From NCBI RefSeq assembly GCF_902686445.1, contig NC_062220.1, forward strand, positions 116,856,643-116,920,642: 64,000 nt of DNA, written 5' to 3'. This DNA is from Sciurus carolinensis (lineage: Eukaryota > Chordata > Mammalia > Rodentia > Sciuridae). Under the pieces are notes generated by a model, which saw only the letters and a list, made by a program, of their open reading frames with translations, made no database searches and was not told the origin of the DNA. A program made the position numbers and the translations under genes. Position 1 is the first letter of the stretch. Each line of letters starts with the position of its first letter. This document shows positions 34,349-45,809 of this stretch, in pieces.

Positions 34349-36482
34349 CCTTTAGCATCTGCCAGGAGCACAATCACCATGCAGCATTGCTCAGGCCTGG
34401 CCTTTGGCTGCAGATGCTACCACTACTATAGGCCCAGCTGAATCTGCTGGTATTTCTCTGAATGAGGAGCCTCTTCTCTTCTGTCCTCAGAGTCATTCAC
34501 AGCAGCATGCTCCTAGGAAAATGTCTCCACGTAAACAGAAATTCCTCCTCCTTTTCAGCTTGAGGAGTTGAACAGGATGCTGTGGTCTCTTTGCCCTGAA
34601 GCTCAGGTGAGGAGGCAGCCAGTGCAACCCTGATCATCTCAGACTTGACCTCTGATGGGCAATTCTGTGACTCCATCATTTATTGTTCCCTATTTCCAGG
34701 AATTCTAGAGCTGAATTATCTTCTCCTTAGCCCTTGTTGTGTATGTTTATAATTAATCTTTTAGCCCAAATTCATATAAGTTTTCTAACATGAAATATTT
34801 GACAGATAATTACGCACACATGAGTGAAAACTTTGAACGATTTTGAGATATTTTCACACCTTTGTGAAAATCTGCAGAATCAGGCCAAGGAATCCATCCC
34901 CCACCCACAAGCCTTCTTTGCCATTTGGAAATTCTCCAACATCTCTGCTCACAGAACCTCCCAGGCAACAATCCATTCTTCTCTCTGTGACTATTGGTCA
35001 GGTTTATTTTTATATATCTTTTATATTTGGAAACCCACAGCAGATAATCTTTCTTGAATGACTTCTTCCACTCTAAATATTCCTCTTGAGACCCTTCCAC
35101 ATTGTGTTTAGTTTCCCTTGATTCTACTGAAAACACATCATGTCCTCTGATGGACACTTCACTCTGATCATGTGAGTATTAAAATTTTACTTTACAACTA
35201 CATCAGTATAGAGAGCAATAAAATCCAGCTTTCATTCTATTCACTGTATTACTGATTTGATCTAAGATCTTTTCTTCAAATATTGATGGAAAATGAGCAG
35301 AAATCCTATTCCCTATTCCTTTTTTTTTTTTTTTTTAATCTGCTCTCTGTTCACTGGGCTCAGCATTTCCTCATCTGGCTTGTGGGCAGGACAAGCTGGG
35401 CCCTTCCTCTCCTCACGGTGGAGAATGACTGTCCTAATTCAGGACTTGTGGTGGGACTGAGATAAAAATCAAGAGGGCTGACATGGATGACTTCTAGGAA
35501 GTTAATTGGAAGTAGAAGACCATTGGGAGGACAAGGATCCTGGTCTTTGTGCTAAGGGATCAGAGAGTCTTGAGACATTCCAAGGACCTCTGCCAGGAAC
35601 TCTACAACTGTAGCACATTTCCTGGAGCCCATTTCGTGAGAAGAATAATCCTATGAAACTGTGGTATCTGCATAGGCTGATAAAACAGCTGACGCATTGG
35701 AGAGGCTCAGGACAGGGACAGGAGGTGAAGGTGTGGATTTCCTGCTATTTCGAGGACTGTGACACATCCAGGAGAAAAGATGCCAAAAGTCATTTTGGCA
35801 CAAGTCCTGCCTGTGGAACCTCCATATCCAGTTTCTGAAGTTCACTGAGTTAAATAAGAAATGAGGTACTTTCATGTTTCTTTCTTAATCTCACGTCAGC
35901 TGAGATTCCCAGCGGTTATAACCCATGTCTGGCAAACATCTCATTTTCCAAGGAGATGTGGTAGGTCATCTAAGGAGGATGGTTAAGTTGGCAAGATGTG
36001 GACCTGAGACTCTTCCCCTTAGATCCTTTCAGGGACAAAATGTGGATTTGGGGAGTTGCAACTAAAAGACAAAATGTTTAACAATCCAGGTGTTCTGAGT
36101 GCCATCCTATTTGCTATGCTTTCGTGCATTCTCTCATATTAAAACCTACTGAGGTGAATTCAAGGGACATACATGGGAGCCCAAAGTGTCCTTTGTATAT
36201 TTGGAATACAATAGTCCGATGTTTGGAATATCAAAAAAAGAAACAGGGCTCCCACCTTAGGTGGTCATGGTGAGACTGGAATAGGGTGCCTCCAGAGCTT
36301 GCTCTGTACAACAAGCAGCTGGAGGCAAAGGTCAAGTGAGTGTTCTTTGTTTCCACGGACATAAGGTGAATATTGAGGAAGATAGCTAGCCAGGAAAACT
36401 GGACTACTTCCCATGAGACCCACTAGAGGGTCTTTCCGTGATCTCAACAGTAGGTTTATTTGTAAAGAATACACAGACAGAT
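34349..36482. other. 3' flank of IGLV1-like gene, no gene
   Basis: Over 2 kb of unique-looking DNA with a T-run at 35319-35337. ORFs of up to 115 codons (34810-35157, minus) carry no recognisable domain and overlap ORFs in other frames. Confidence 0.45.
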
Positions 36483-36553
36483 GCTCCAGGTGATCTAGTG
36501 ATTAGGATTTAGGTCTCTCACTGCCAAGGTCCAAGTTTCATTTCTGGTCAAGC
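36483..36553 (+). pseudogene. tRNA-Glu-like sequence, decayed
   Basis: GATCTAGTGATTAGGATTT, TCTCTCACTGCC and a CAAGTTTCATTTCTGGTCAA end align along the whole length of mammalian tRNA-Glu (TCTAGTGGTTAGGATTC, TCTCACCGCC, GGGTTCGATTCCCGGTCA). The A-box is near intact (TGATCTAGTGA) and the B-box is degenerate (AGTTTCATTTC). The acceptor stem no longer pairs well, so it is not a working tRNA. It is directly followed by a B1-like SINE. Confidence 0.75.
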
Positions 36554-36690
36554 AAGCCTTTCTTTTGTTGGTGCATACCTGTGATCCCAGATACTTTGAA
36601 GGCTGAGGCACAGGGATAGCAGGGTGGAGGCAAGCTTCAACAACTCAGGGAGAATCTGTGCAAAACAAAAGAAAACAAAACAAAACCATA
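36554..36690 (+). repeat. B1-like SINE with A-rich tail
   Basis: GCATACCTGTGATCCCAGAT, then GAAGGCTGAGGCACAGGGAT, is a 7SL-derived B1 core. It ends in AAAACAAAACAAAACC. No ID half follows. With the tRNA-Glu-like head it may be one composite retroposon. Confidence 0.75.
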
Positions 36691-36940
36691 GAGAACCTAT
36701 TCATCCTAATACTTAACTCAAGACATTGAAGTGGTTTCTTTTTTTTTTTTATTGTAAACAATGGGATACATGTTGTTTCTCTGTTTGTACATGGAGTCAA
36801 GGCAGACCATTTGTGTAATCATAAATTTACATAGGGTAATGTTGTTTGATTCATTCTGTCATTTTTTCCTTCCCCCCAACCCCTCCCACCCCTCTTTTCC
36901 CTCAATACAGTCCTTCCCTCCTCCTTTCTTGCCACTCTCC

Positions 36941-36983
36941 TTAACCCTAACCCTAAACCTAACCCTAACCCTAACGCTAACCC
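36941..36983. repeat. Telomere-like (CCCTAA)n tract inside L1 3' UTR
   Basis: About seven units of CCCTAA, with variants CCTAAA and CGCTAA, lie where other copies (for example 14520-14535) have only a C-rich stretch. The minus strand therefore reads GGGTTA repeats within the L1 polypurine region. Confidence 0.92.
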
Positions 36984-37029
36984 ACCACCCCCATTATATG
37001 TCATCATCAGCGAGATCATTTGTCCTTTG

Positions 37030-40000
37030 GTTTTTTGAGATTGGCTTATCTCACTTAGCATGATATTTTCCAATTTCATACATTTGCCTGCAAATGCCAC
37101 AATTTTATCATTCTTTATGGTGGAGTAATATTCCATGTATATATATGCCACAGTTTCTTCATCCATTCGTCAATTGAAGGACTTTTAGGTTGGTTCCACA
37201 ATCTAGCTATGGTTAATTGAGCAGCAATGAACATTGATGTGGCTATATCTCTGTAGTATGCTGATTGTAAGTCCTTTGGGTATAGGCCAAGGTGTGGGAT
37301 AGCTGGGTCAAATGGTGGTTTCATTCCAAGCTTTCTGAGGAATCTCCATACTGCTTTCCAGAGTGTCTGCACTAATTTGCAACCCCACCAGAAATGTATG
37401 AGTTTAGCTTTTTCCCAACATCCTCGCCAACACCTGTTGTTGCTTGTATTCTTGATAATCGCCATTCTAATTGGGGTGAGATGGAATCTTAGGGTGGTTT
37501 TGATTTGCAATTTCTCTTATTACTAGAGATGCTGAACATTTTTTCCATATGTTTGTTGATTGCTTGTAGATCTTCTTCTGTGAAGTGTCTGTTCATTTTC
37601 TTAGCCCATTTGTTGATTGGATTATTTGTATTCTTGGTGTAGAGTTTTTTGAGTTCTTTATATATTCTGGAAATTAGTGCTCTATCTGAAGTATGAGTGG
37701 CAAAGATTTTCTCCCACTCTGTAGGCTCTCTCTTCACATTACTGATAGTTACCTTTGCTGAGAGAAAACTTTTTAGTTTGAATCTATCCCAGTTGTTGAT
37801 TCTTGCTTTTATTTCTTGGGCTATGGGAGCCCTGTTAAGGAATTCTGATTGGAAGCCAAAATGTTGATGATTTGGTCCTACTTTTTCTTCTTATAAGATG
37901 CAGGGTCTCTGGTCTGATTCCGAGGTCCTTGATCCATTTTGAGTTGAGTTTTGTGCAAGGTGAGAGATAGGGGTGTAATTTCATTGTGTTGCATATGGAT
38001 TTCCAGTTTTCCCAGCACCATTTGTTGAAGAGGCTATCATTTCTCCATTGCATATCTTTGGCACCTTTGTCCAGTATGAGAAATTGTATTCATTTGGGTT
38101 TGTATCCATGTCCTCTATTCTGTACCATTGATCTACCTGTCTACTTTGGTACCAATACCATGCGGATTTTTTTACTATTGCTTTGTAGTAGAGTTGAAGA
38201 TCTGCTATTGCGATACCCCCTGCTTCGCTCTTTCTGCTAAGTATTGCTTTAGCTATTCTGGTTTTCTTATTCTTCCAGATGAATTTCATAATTGCTTGCT
38301 CTATTTCGGTAAGGTACATCATTGGGATTTTAATTGGAATTGCAGTGAATTTGTATAGCACTTTCGGGAGTATGACCATTTTGACAATATTAATTCTGCC
38401 TATCAAAGAACATGGGAGATCTTTCCATCTTCTAAGGTTTTCTTTAATTTTTTTCTTTAGTTCTCATTTAATTCCTTTCTGTAGTTCTCATTGTAGAGGT
38501 CTTTCACCTCTTTTGTGAGATTGATTCCCAAGCATTTTATTTTTTTCGAGGCTATTGTGAATGGGGTAGTTTTCCTAACTTCTCTTTCTGAAGATTCATC
38601 ACTTATGTATAAAAGTGCATTATATTTATGAGCATTGATCTTGCAACCTGCTACTTTTCTGAATTCACTTATGAGTTCTAAAAGTTTTCTGGTGGTATTT
38701 CCTGGTTCCTCTAAATATATAATCATGTCATCAGCGAACAGGGATAGTTTGAGTTTTTCTATTCCCATTCGTTCCCTTTAATTTCTTTGGTTTGTCTAAT
38801 TCCTCTGGCTAGAGTTGCAAGGAGATGTTCACTAGAAGTGGTGAAAGAGGGCATCCCTGCCTTATTCCAGTTTATAGGGGGAATACTTTCAGTTTTTCAC
38901 CATTTAGAATGATATTGTTCATGGGCTTAGCGTGGATGGCCTTTATAATGTTAAGGAATGTTCCCACTATCCCTATTTTTTCTAGTGTTTTGAACATGAA
39001 GGGATGCTGTATTTTATCAAATGCTTTTTCTGCATCTATTGAAATAATCATGTGATTCTTAACTTTAAGTCTGTTGATATGGTGAATGACATTTATTGAT
39101 TTCTGGATGTTGAACTAACCTTGCATGCCTGGGATAAAACCCATTTTATAATGGTGCACTATATTTTTAATATTTTTTGTATGCGATTCGCTAAAATTTT
39201 GTTGAGAATTTTTGCATCTATGTTCATGAAGGATATTGGTCTGAAATTTTCTTTCCTCGATGTATCTCTGTCTGGTTTAGGTATAAGGGTGATATTGGCT
39301 TCATAGAATGAGTTTGGGAGGGTTCCCTCCTCTTCTATTTCATGGAATACTTTGAGGAGTATTGGAATGAGCTCTTCTTTAAAGGTTTTGTAGAACTCGG
39401 CTGAGAACCCATCTGGTCCTGGACTTTTCTTTGTTGGTAGGCTTTTGATGACCTCTTCTATTTCATTGCTTGAAATTGATTTATTTATGTTGTGCATGTC
39501 CTCCTGGTTCAGTTTAGGTAATTCATATGTCTCTAGAAACTTGTTGATGTCTTCGAGATTTTCTGTTATGTTGGAATATAGATTTTCAAATAGCTTCTAA
39601 TTATGCTTTGTATTTCACTTGTGTCTGTTGTGATATTTCCTTGTTCATTCCGAATTTTAGTAATTTGAGTTTTCTCCCTCTTTCTCTTTGTTAGTGTGGC
39701 TAAGGGTTTATCAATTTTGTTTATTTATTCAAAGAACCAACTATTTATTTTGTCAATTTTTCTGTATTGTTTCTTTGGTTTCAATTTCATTGATTTCAGC
39801 TCTGCTTTTATCTCTTTCCTCTCTTCTACTACTTTGTTGTTGGTCTGCTCTTCTTTTTCTAGGGCTTGAGCTGTAGTGTTAGGTCTTTTATTTGTTGATT
39901 TTTACTTGTTTTGTTGAATGCGCTCCATGAATTAAATCTTCCTCTAAGTACTGCTTTCATAGTGTCCCAGAGATTTTGATATGATGTGTCTTTGTTCTCA

Positions 40001-40832
40001 TTTACTTCTAAGAATTTTTTTTATTTCCCTCCTGATGTCTTCTGTTATCCATTCATCATATAATAGCATACTATTTAATCTCCAGGTACTGGAGAAGTTT
40101 CTGTGTTTTATTCTGTCATTTATTTCTAATTTCAACCCATTATGATCTGATAGAATACAAGAGAGTATCTCTATTTTCTTATATTTGCTAAGAGTAGCTT
40201 TGTGGCATAAAATATGGTCTATTTTAGAGAAGGATCCATGTGCTGCTGAGAAGAAAGTGTATTCGCTCTGGTTGGATGGTATATTTTATAAATGTTTGTT
40301 AAGTCTAAATTATTGATTGTGTTTTTGAGAGTTATGGTTTCTTTGCTCAATTTTTGTTTGTAGGATCTGTCCAGTGGTGAGAGAGGTTTGTTAAAATCGC
40401 CTTGTATTATTGTGTTGTGGTGTATTTGATTTCTGGAATTGAGAAGGATTTGTGTGACGCACATGCAATATTTGGGGCATAGATATTTAAGATTGTTATG
40501 TCTTGCTGATTTATGCTTCCCTTAAGCAGTCTGAAATGTCCTTCTTTATCCCTTCTGACTAGTTTTGGCTTGAAGTCCACATTATGTGAAATGAGGATGG
40601 ATACTGCAGCTTTTTTGCTGTGTCCATGTGTATGGTATGTTTTTTTCCATCCTTTCACCTTTAGTCTATGGGTATCTATTTTTCTGAGATGAATCTCTTG
40701 GAGGCAGCATATTGTTGGATTTCTCTTTTTAATACAATCTGCCAGTCTATGTCTTTTGATTAATGAGTTCAGGCCATTAACATTCAGGGTTATTATTGTG
40801 ATATGATTTGTATTCCCAGTCATTTGACTCAT
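37030..40832 (-). pseudogene. L1 ORF2, broken
   Basis: The endonuclease domain is at 40407-40832, with NVNGLNSLIKRHRLADCI and CCLQEIH; here the catalytic glutamate is kept, unlike copy A. The reverse-transcriptase blocks are at 39159-39497 ([20 protein letters not shown]) and 38457-38768 (intact FADDMIIY). The C-terminal part is at 37981-38406 and 37115-37510 ([20 protein letters not shown]). Several frameshifts and stops, including in the T-rich stretch near 39600-40050, prevent a full protein. Confidence 0.9.
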
Positions 40833-40859
40833 TTTTTGGGGGGGGGGACATGATTTGGT

Positions 40860-41874
40860 TTCTCCTTCTTTATTTGGCTATTCCTTTAGGCTAGTTCCTC
40901 CCGCTGCTGATTTGCATCATTATTTTTCATCTCTTCCTCATAGAATATTTGGCTGAGAATATTCTGTAATGCCAGCTTTCTTTTTGTACATTTTTTTAGT
41001 TTTTTTTATCATGGAAGGATTTTATTTTGTCATCAAATCTGAATGTAAGGTTTGCTGGATATAAGATTCTTGTTTGGCATCTGTTTTCTTTCAGGGCTTG
41101 ATCAATGTTGTTCCAGGCCCTTCTAGCTTTTAGGGTCTGGATTGAAAAACCTGCTGATATTCTTATTGGTTTCCCCTTGAATGTAATTTGATTCTTTTCT
41201 CTCTTGGCATTTTAATTCTGTCTTTGTTTTGTATGATGGGTATTTTCATAATAATGTGTCTTGGTGTGGTTCTGTTGTAATTTTGTATATTTGGAGTCCT
41301 ATAACCCTCTTGTACCTGGTTTTCCATTTCATTCTTCAGATTTGGGCAATTTTCTGATATTATTTCATTGAATAGATTCTTCATTCCTTTGGTTTGTTTC
41401 TCTAAGCCTTCCTCAATCTATAATTCTTAAATTTGGCCTTTTCATGATATTGGATAATTCTTGTAGATTCTGTTCATGATTTCTTACCAACTTCTCTGTT
41501 TGGTCAATTTTGTTTTCAAGATTAAATATTTTTTCTTCAATGTCTGAGGTTCTGTCTTCCAGGTGTTCTATCCTATTGGTTATGCTTTCTATGGAGTTTT
41601 TAACTTGGTTTAGTGTTTCCTTCATTTCAAGGATTTCTGTTTGTTATTTTTTCAGTATCTCTAACTCTTTATTGAAATGATCTTTTGCTTCCCGCATGTA
41701 CTCATTTAACTGTTGATTGGTGGGATCATTGAATGCCTGCATTTGCTCTTTCATCTCTTTGTCTGCTTCCCTGATTGTTTTAATTATGTACATTCTGAAC
41801 TCCCTTTCTGACATTTCTTCTGCTGTGCTGTCATTGTGTTTTATTGATATAGTATCTAGGTTTGTTTGGAACAT
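40860..41874 (-). pseudogene. L1 ORF1, broken
   Basis: The N-terminal part is at 41644-41874 (MSEREFRMYIIKTIREADKE). The coiled coil is at 41413-41625 (SIESITNRIEHLEDRTSDIE). The RRM region is at 41163-41384 (RTTPRHIIMKIP). At least two frame breaks separate them, and the C-terminal domain to about 40860 is not open. Confidence 0.85.
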
Positions 41875-42022
41875 TTACTTCCCTTGTTTTCTCAACTGGT
41901 CAGATGTCAGTGGGACTCTGAGATATTGCCGATTTCCTCTATTGGCTTATAGTCCCTATAGATTTCCAGTATATCACCTCCCAGCCTTAAGTAGTCTGAA
42001 GTCTTGGAGGAACTTGATAATG

Positions 42023-42868
42023 CAGTGCTTCTGAAGAAAGCTGCCCCTAGCCTGCTTTTGGTTCCAGGACTGGGGGCTGGCTCTGTGCAGAAAAACTCTT
42101 ACTGGGCTTCTGTGCTCCGAGGAGCTGGCTGTAGATCGTGCCTTCCGCCAGAGGGACAGAGCTGCTTGGGGAAGTCTCTGGCTGCCCTGCTCTGGTCTCA
42201 GAAGCTTCCTGCGGGCCGGGGCCCACCACTGGGTCTGGGGTGTGGGTTTTGGCTCTGTGTGGAAAGGCTCTCACTGGGCGACCTGCTCCAAGAAGCTGAC
42301 TGTGGATCAAGCCTGCCCCCAGAGGGAGCAGGGTTGCTTGGGGAAGTCTCTGGCTGCCCTGCCCTGGTCCCAGAAGCCACCTGTGGGCCAGGGTCTACCG
42401 CTGGGTCCCGGGCTTGAAGCTGACTCTGTGTGGAAAGGCTCTCACTGGGCTGCTTGTTCCAATAAACTTCCTGTGGATCAAACCTGCCACAGGAGTGAGC
42501 AGGGCTGCTTGGGGAAGTCTCTGGCTGCTCCACCCTTTTCCCAGAAAGCTGCCTGTGTGCTGGGGCCTGCTGCTGAGTCCGGGGCTTGGGAGTTGGCTCT
42601 GTGCGGAAAGGCTCTCACTAGGCGACCTGCTCCAAGAAGATGGCTGAGGAACGAGCCTGCTGCTGGAGGGAGCAGGGCTGCTTGGGGAAGTATCTAGTTG
42701 CCGTGCCACGCTCTGAGAAGCTGCTCCAGTCTGGGCCTGCCGCCTGGGCCACGCTTCATCTGGTCGGAAAGTCTCACCCCATGGCTCTATGTTAGTCCAA
42801 GTCTCTCAATGCCACCCCTTCTTGAATCCTGGGTTCTGGAGCGACAGGAGATGCATTCACCCTCTAGT
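42023..42868 (-). repeat. L1 copy B 5' UTR: about four 172-bp tandem monomers
   Basis: The word GCTGCTTGGGGAAGT recurs at 42161, 42333 (GTTGCTTGG variant), 42504 and 42677, spacings of 172, 171 and 173 bp. Each unit also has TCTGTG-GGAAAGGCTCTCACT and TGTGGATCAAGCCTGCC-like blocks. GC-rich. This resembles in principle the promoter monomers of mouse L1. The long overlapping ORFs here (up to 151 codons) are repeat artefacts. Confidence 0.88.
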
Positions 42869-42880
42869 CCGCCATCTTGG
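42869..42880 (-). promoter_or_regulatory. YY1-like site at L1 5' end
   Basis: The minus strand reads CCAAGATGGCGG within the first 20 bp of the element. In human L1 a YY1 site at this place sets the transcription start. Confidence 0.7.
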
Positions 42881-42896
42881 ATCCCCTAAAGTGGTT

Positions 42897-43832
42897 CCTG
42901 ATCATTAATAGTTATGAATGTTGCTTTGATGAGCAACTTGAAAGGTGTCCAAGAATTCAGTGGACATAGGACTGTGCATCAAATGTGTGCACATGTAGTG
43001 TCATGGTTTCCAAATGCCAGGTCTTTTAGAGTGCCAATCATAATTATCTGCCACTGTATAGTGTGCCTTGGCTCAGGGTCTGCTTTGCCCAATAAAGGAG
43101 AATCAGAGTTGGTTTGTGCTAGAGCTGGACAATAGCATGATAGGTGGAAGAGCTATTGTCCTTCTTCTCCCCTGCATGTTTCTTCTGCCTGCTGACAGGC
43201 ATGTATTGAGTTAAGTATTGAGTTAAGTATCAGGATAAAAATGAACACTTGGAGAATCATCATTCATCACACACAATTGAAAAGGTGTGTGAGCAAAAAT
43301 TTTGCCATGTCATTTCACATCACAGAATCGCATTTTTCATTCATGAAGAATGACAAATGGTCTGATAACAAAGGACCATTTCTAAGCCTATGCATCTGAA
43401 TGCTAATAGATATTGCCATAATGTGTATTCAGTGGGTGTTTGATTTAGTATAAAGTACTACTTGCTCCACATGGGCAGATCAGCAAGATTGAATTTAGAT
43501 GATGCAGATGCAAGAAGACAACAGGGAAACTGCTCATCCTGATCACCAGTGTGGGAGTGTCCTGTCTAATATGAGGCTCATCTCAGACTGTCACCCACAT
43601 TAGGCACTGGAGCTTGTGAACATTCTTCTCAATTAAACATGAATTAATTCACAGGGTAGATTATTGGCAAGCCACAAAACAAGTCTTAAGAAATTGAAGA
43701 GGAGGGAGTTCTTTTCATCTTTCTCTAAGAGACTAGTTGTTCTCTCCTGGTATGTGTCTCTGACATTGATAACTCTCCTAGAAACAATGTGTACTATTTT
43801 GTATACAGCATTGTCAATCAGGAAAACCCTAA
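42897..43832. other. Intergenic, no gene recognised
   Basis: Unique-looking DNA with no V or repeat hallmark. Confidence 0.5.
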
Positions 43833-44051
43833 GAGCTGGACATGTAGGCACACACCTGTAACTCCAGCAGTTTTGGAGGGCCAGAAAGAATGGTCACAAG
43901 TTCAAAGCCAGCCTCAGCAACATAGCAATGCCCTAAGCAAGTTTGCAAGACCCTCTTTCTAAAAAACAGAAGTTGTGGGTGTTCCTGGATAATAGTTCAG
44001 TGACTAAGTTTCTCTGGGTTCAATCCCTTACCCCCAAAATGAAAAAAAAAA
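43833..44051 (+). repeat. B1-ID dimeric SINE
   Basis: B1 half (CACACACCTGTAACTCCAGC, then AAGTTCAAAGCCAGCCTCAG), then the ID half (TTCAGTGACTAAG, CTGGGTTCAATCCCTTACC) and an A-rich end. Confidence 0.88.
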
Positions 44052-44399
44052 CACCGAACAACTTTACCAGTAAAGTCCTTTAGAGTTGCTTTTTATTGAG
44101 GAGTGTTGTCATGTAGTCTTGGCTGACCATTTGCATAAACGACTTTATCTGCACTGAAATAGTTAAAAAAAATGAAAATGGTAAAAAAAGAAAAGTTACC
44201 CCTCTAACTTGGAGCATTTCCTCTTTCTGTTTCCTTTTATAACCCTGCAGATTAAATTATCAAAATGATTTTCCACTTAAGCCTTCTCTACATCCCATGA
44301 GAAGCTCAAAATGAAGAACTTTATCCTCATATTGGTCATGAAAACAATTCCTTTACTCATTCAAAACATTCATGAGTGAGGTCCCATTTTAATTACCTT

Positions 44400-44800
44400 T
44401 TCATTTGGTAACTTCCAATTATGAAAGAAAGAATTGGGTACTTGAAGGGAGAAATGTTGAAGAGGAAGAAATACCAAGGAGGTGGACAAAAGGAGGGAAT
44501 GAGCAGGTACTGTGGAAGGACATCAAATGATGCTATGTGTAAATACCACTATATCATAGTGAATCACCATTTTATCAATAATTTCAATGTACTAAGCAAA
44601 GGAAAACAGATATGAGAGCAGCGTAGCAGAGAAACAGGTTTAGGGGAGGGAGTAAGGGAAGAAAATGGAGAATATTGGGGAACAAAATTGATCAAATTAT
44701 GTTTTCTGTATAGATGTATATGTGTACAGTGAATCCTTCTCTTACCTATTATTATAACAAACTAATGAAGCATGTATACAAAATAAAGACAAGTATGTTA
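44400..44800 (+). mobile_element. Probable diverged L1 3' UTR fragment
   Basis: Two stretches of purine-rich sequence are each followed by ATATCATAGTGAATCACCAT or GTACAGTGAATCCTTCTC-like words and an ACTAATGAAG end, resembling L1 3' termini in plus orientation. Diverged. Confidence 0.5.
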
Positions 44801-45026
44801 ATGATAAAATATTCAGATAAGTTTAAGAACATGCAACATTAAAATTGAGTTGCACACATCTGGGAATAATTTCAACAAACAAAAACAGAGACTAGATATA
44901 AACAGGAATGCTCAAAGAAAACTCAAGAAAGGAATGTGAGATAGTCTTGGAAATACAGAAACAAAGCCATACAAATAATTCAACAATTCTTAATCCAATG
45001 AGTCCTCACAGCTTTAGACCATGATG
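44801..45026. other. Intergenic, A-rich
   Basis: No gene recognised. Confidence 0.5.
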
Positions 45027-45042
45027 CCTCCAGGGGGCACTG
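45027..45042 (+). promoter_or_regulatory. CTCF-like motif upstream of V7-like pseudogene
   Basis: CCTCCAGGGGGCACTG, plus orientation, 320 bp before the pseudogene leader. The spacing is close to that at the IGLV1-like gene (306 bp). Confidence 0.5.
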
Positions 45043-45346
45043 TGGATATACGTAGAAGTCTGTTAGAAACACAAGTGGTTTAGCTTCATCGTGCATGAAC
45101 AGTTGCTCAGTGGACCATGCACAATGTTAGTGCAGCTGCTTCATGCCATGGGGAAAATCCACAGCACACACCCTGAAAATCTAAGTGCTGTTAGGACGGT
45201 GGATCTTGTTTTGGAAGTTGATGGTAAAAAGCTCATATTTATATAAAACACCACACAAACATGCCCCTTCATCCAGCCAGTTCAGTAGGAAATCACGGGT
45301 CATTAAAAGTCTGGCCTAAACCTTAGGGTCAGGGCATCCTTGCACA

Positions 45347-45772
45347 ATGCACACCACAGCCTGGACACATCTTTCCTTCTCATTCCGTGTTCAGGATGAT
45401 AGAGACGTCAGAGTCCAGGCATTTTAGTGGCCCTCTGTACTCCTTCCTCATTCTAGACACATTTTGTTTCGATTTTAGTGTCTACTTCTCACATTGTGAG
45501 ACTCAGGAACCTTCACTTGCTCAGGAGGGACAGTCACTCTCATCTGTGACTCCATCAAAGCTTTGGTCATCAATGATCACTTCACATACTTGTTGCAGCA
45601 GAAGTCTAACCAAGGGCTCGGGAGTCTGATCTGAAACACAATTGACAGACACTCTTGGTCACTTTCCTGGCTATCAGGCTCCCTTGTTGAAGGCAAAGCA
45701 GCTTGACCCTCTCAGGTGCCCAGACTGAGGGTGAAACAGGTTCAGTGTGTGCTACATTACAGTGATGCTCAG
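45347..45772 (+). pseudogene. Immunoglobulin lambda V pseudogene, IGLV7-like
   Basis: The leader begins at ATG 45347 (MHTTAWTHLSFSFRVQ), but the donor reads GGATGA instead of GGT, so splicing is lost. The V exon 45479-45772 follows an acceptor GATTTTAG. It reads ACTCAGGAACCTTCACTTGC (TQEPSLA), then GTCACTCTCATCTGTGAC with the first cysteine, LLQQKSNQGLGSLI instead of WFQQKPGQAPRALIY, then a stop (TGA). RHSW and LSGSL-EGKAA match subgroup 7 (human IGLV7-43/46). The second cysteine region (GTGTGTGCTACATTACAG) is frame-shifted. No octamer was found upstream. Clearly non-functional; it is flanked 3' by a degenerate RSS. Confidence 0.85.
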
Positions 45773-45809
45773 CACAGTCAGACCCAGGTGGGCAACAGAG
45801 ACCTAAACC
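45773..45809 (+). other. Degenerate V lambda RSS
   Basis: CACAGTC (45773-45779), about 21 bp, then ACCTAAACC. The spacer is two bases short of 23. Confidence 0.6.

Larger units (their letters stand above)
36729..42896 (-). mobile_element. Full-length L1 (copy B) with monomeric 5' UTR
   Basis: Flanked by AAGTGGTT at 36729-36736 and 42889-42896. The minus-strand element of about 6.15 kb begins with AGGGGATCCAAGATGGCGG (42888 downward), the classic start of a complete L1. It runs through a tandem-monomer 5' UTR, ORF1 and ORF2 to a T-run (the 3' tail) at 36737-36750. Frames are broken in both ORFs. Its 3' UTR contains a telomere-like tract. Confidence 0.93.

Noticed and set aside
34810..35157. 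115-codon minus-strand ORF downstream of the IGLV1-like gene
   Set aside because: No recognisable domain, and equally long ORFs overlap it in other frames.
42004..42709. Several overlapping ORFs of 100-151 codons on both strands
   Set aside because: They fall in the GC-rich tandem monomers of the L1 5' UTR, where stops are rare in all frames; protein-level repetition only mirrors the DNA repeat.
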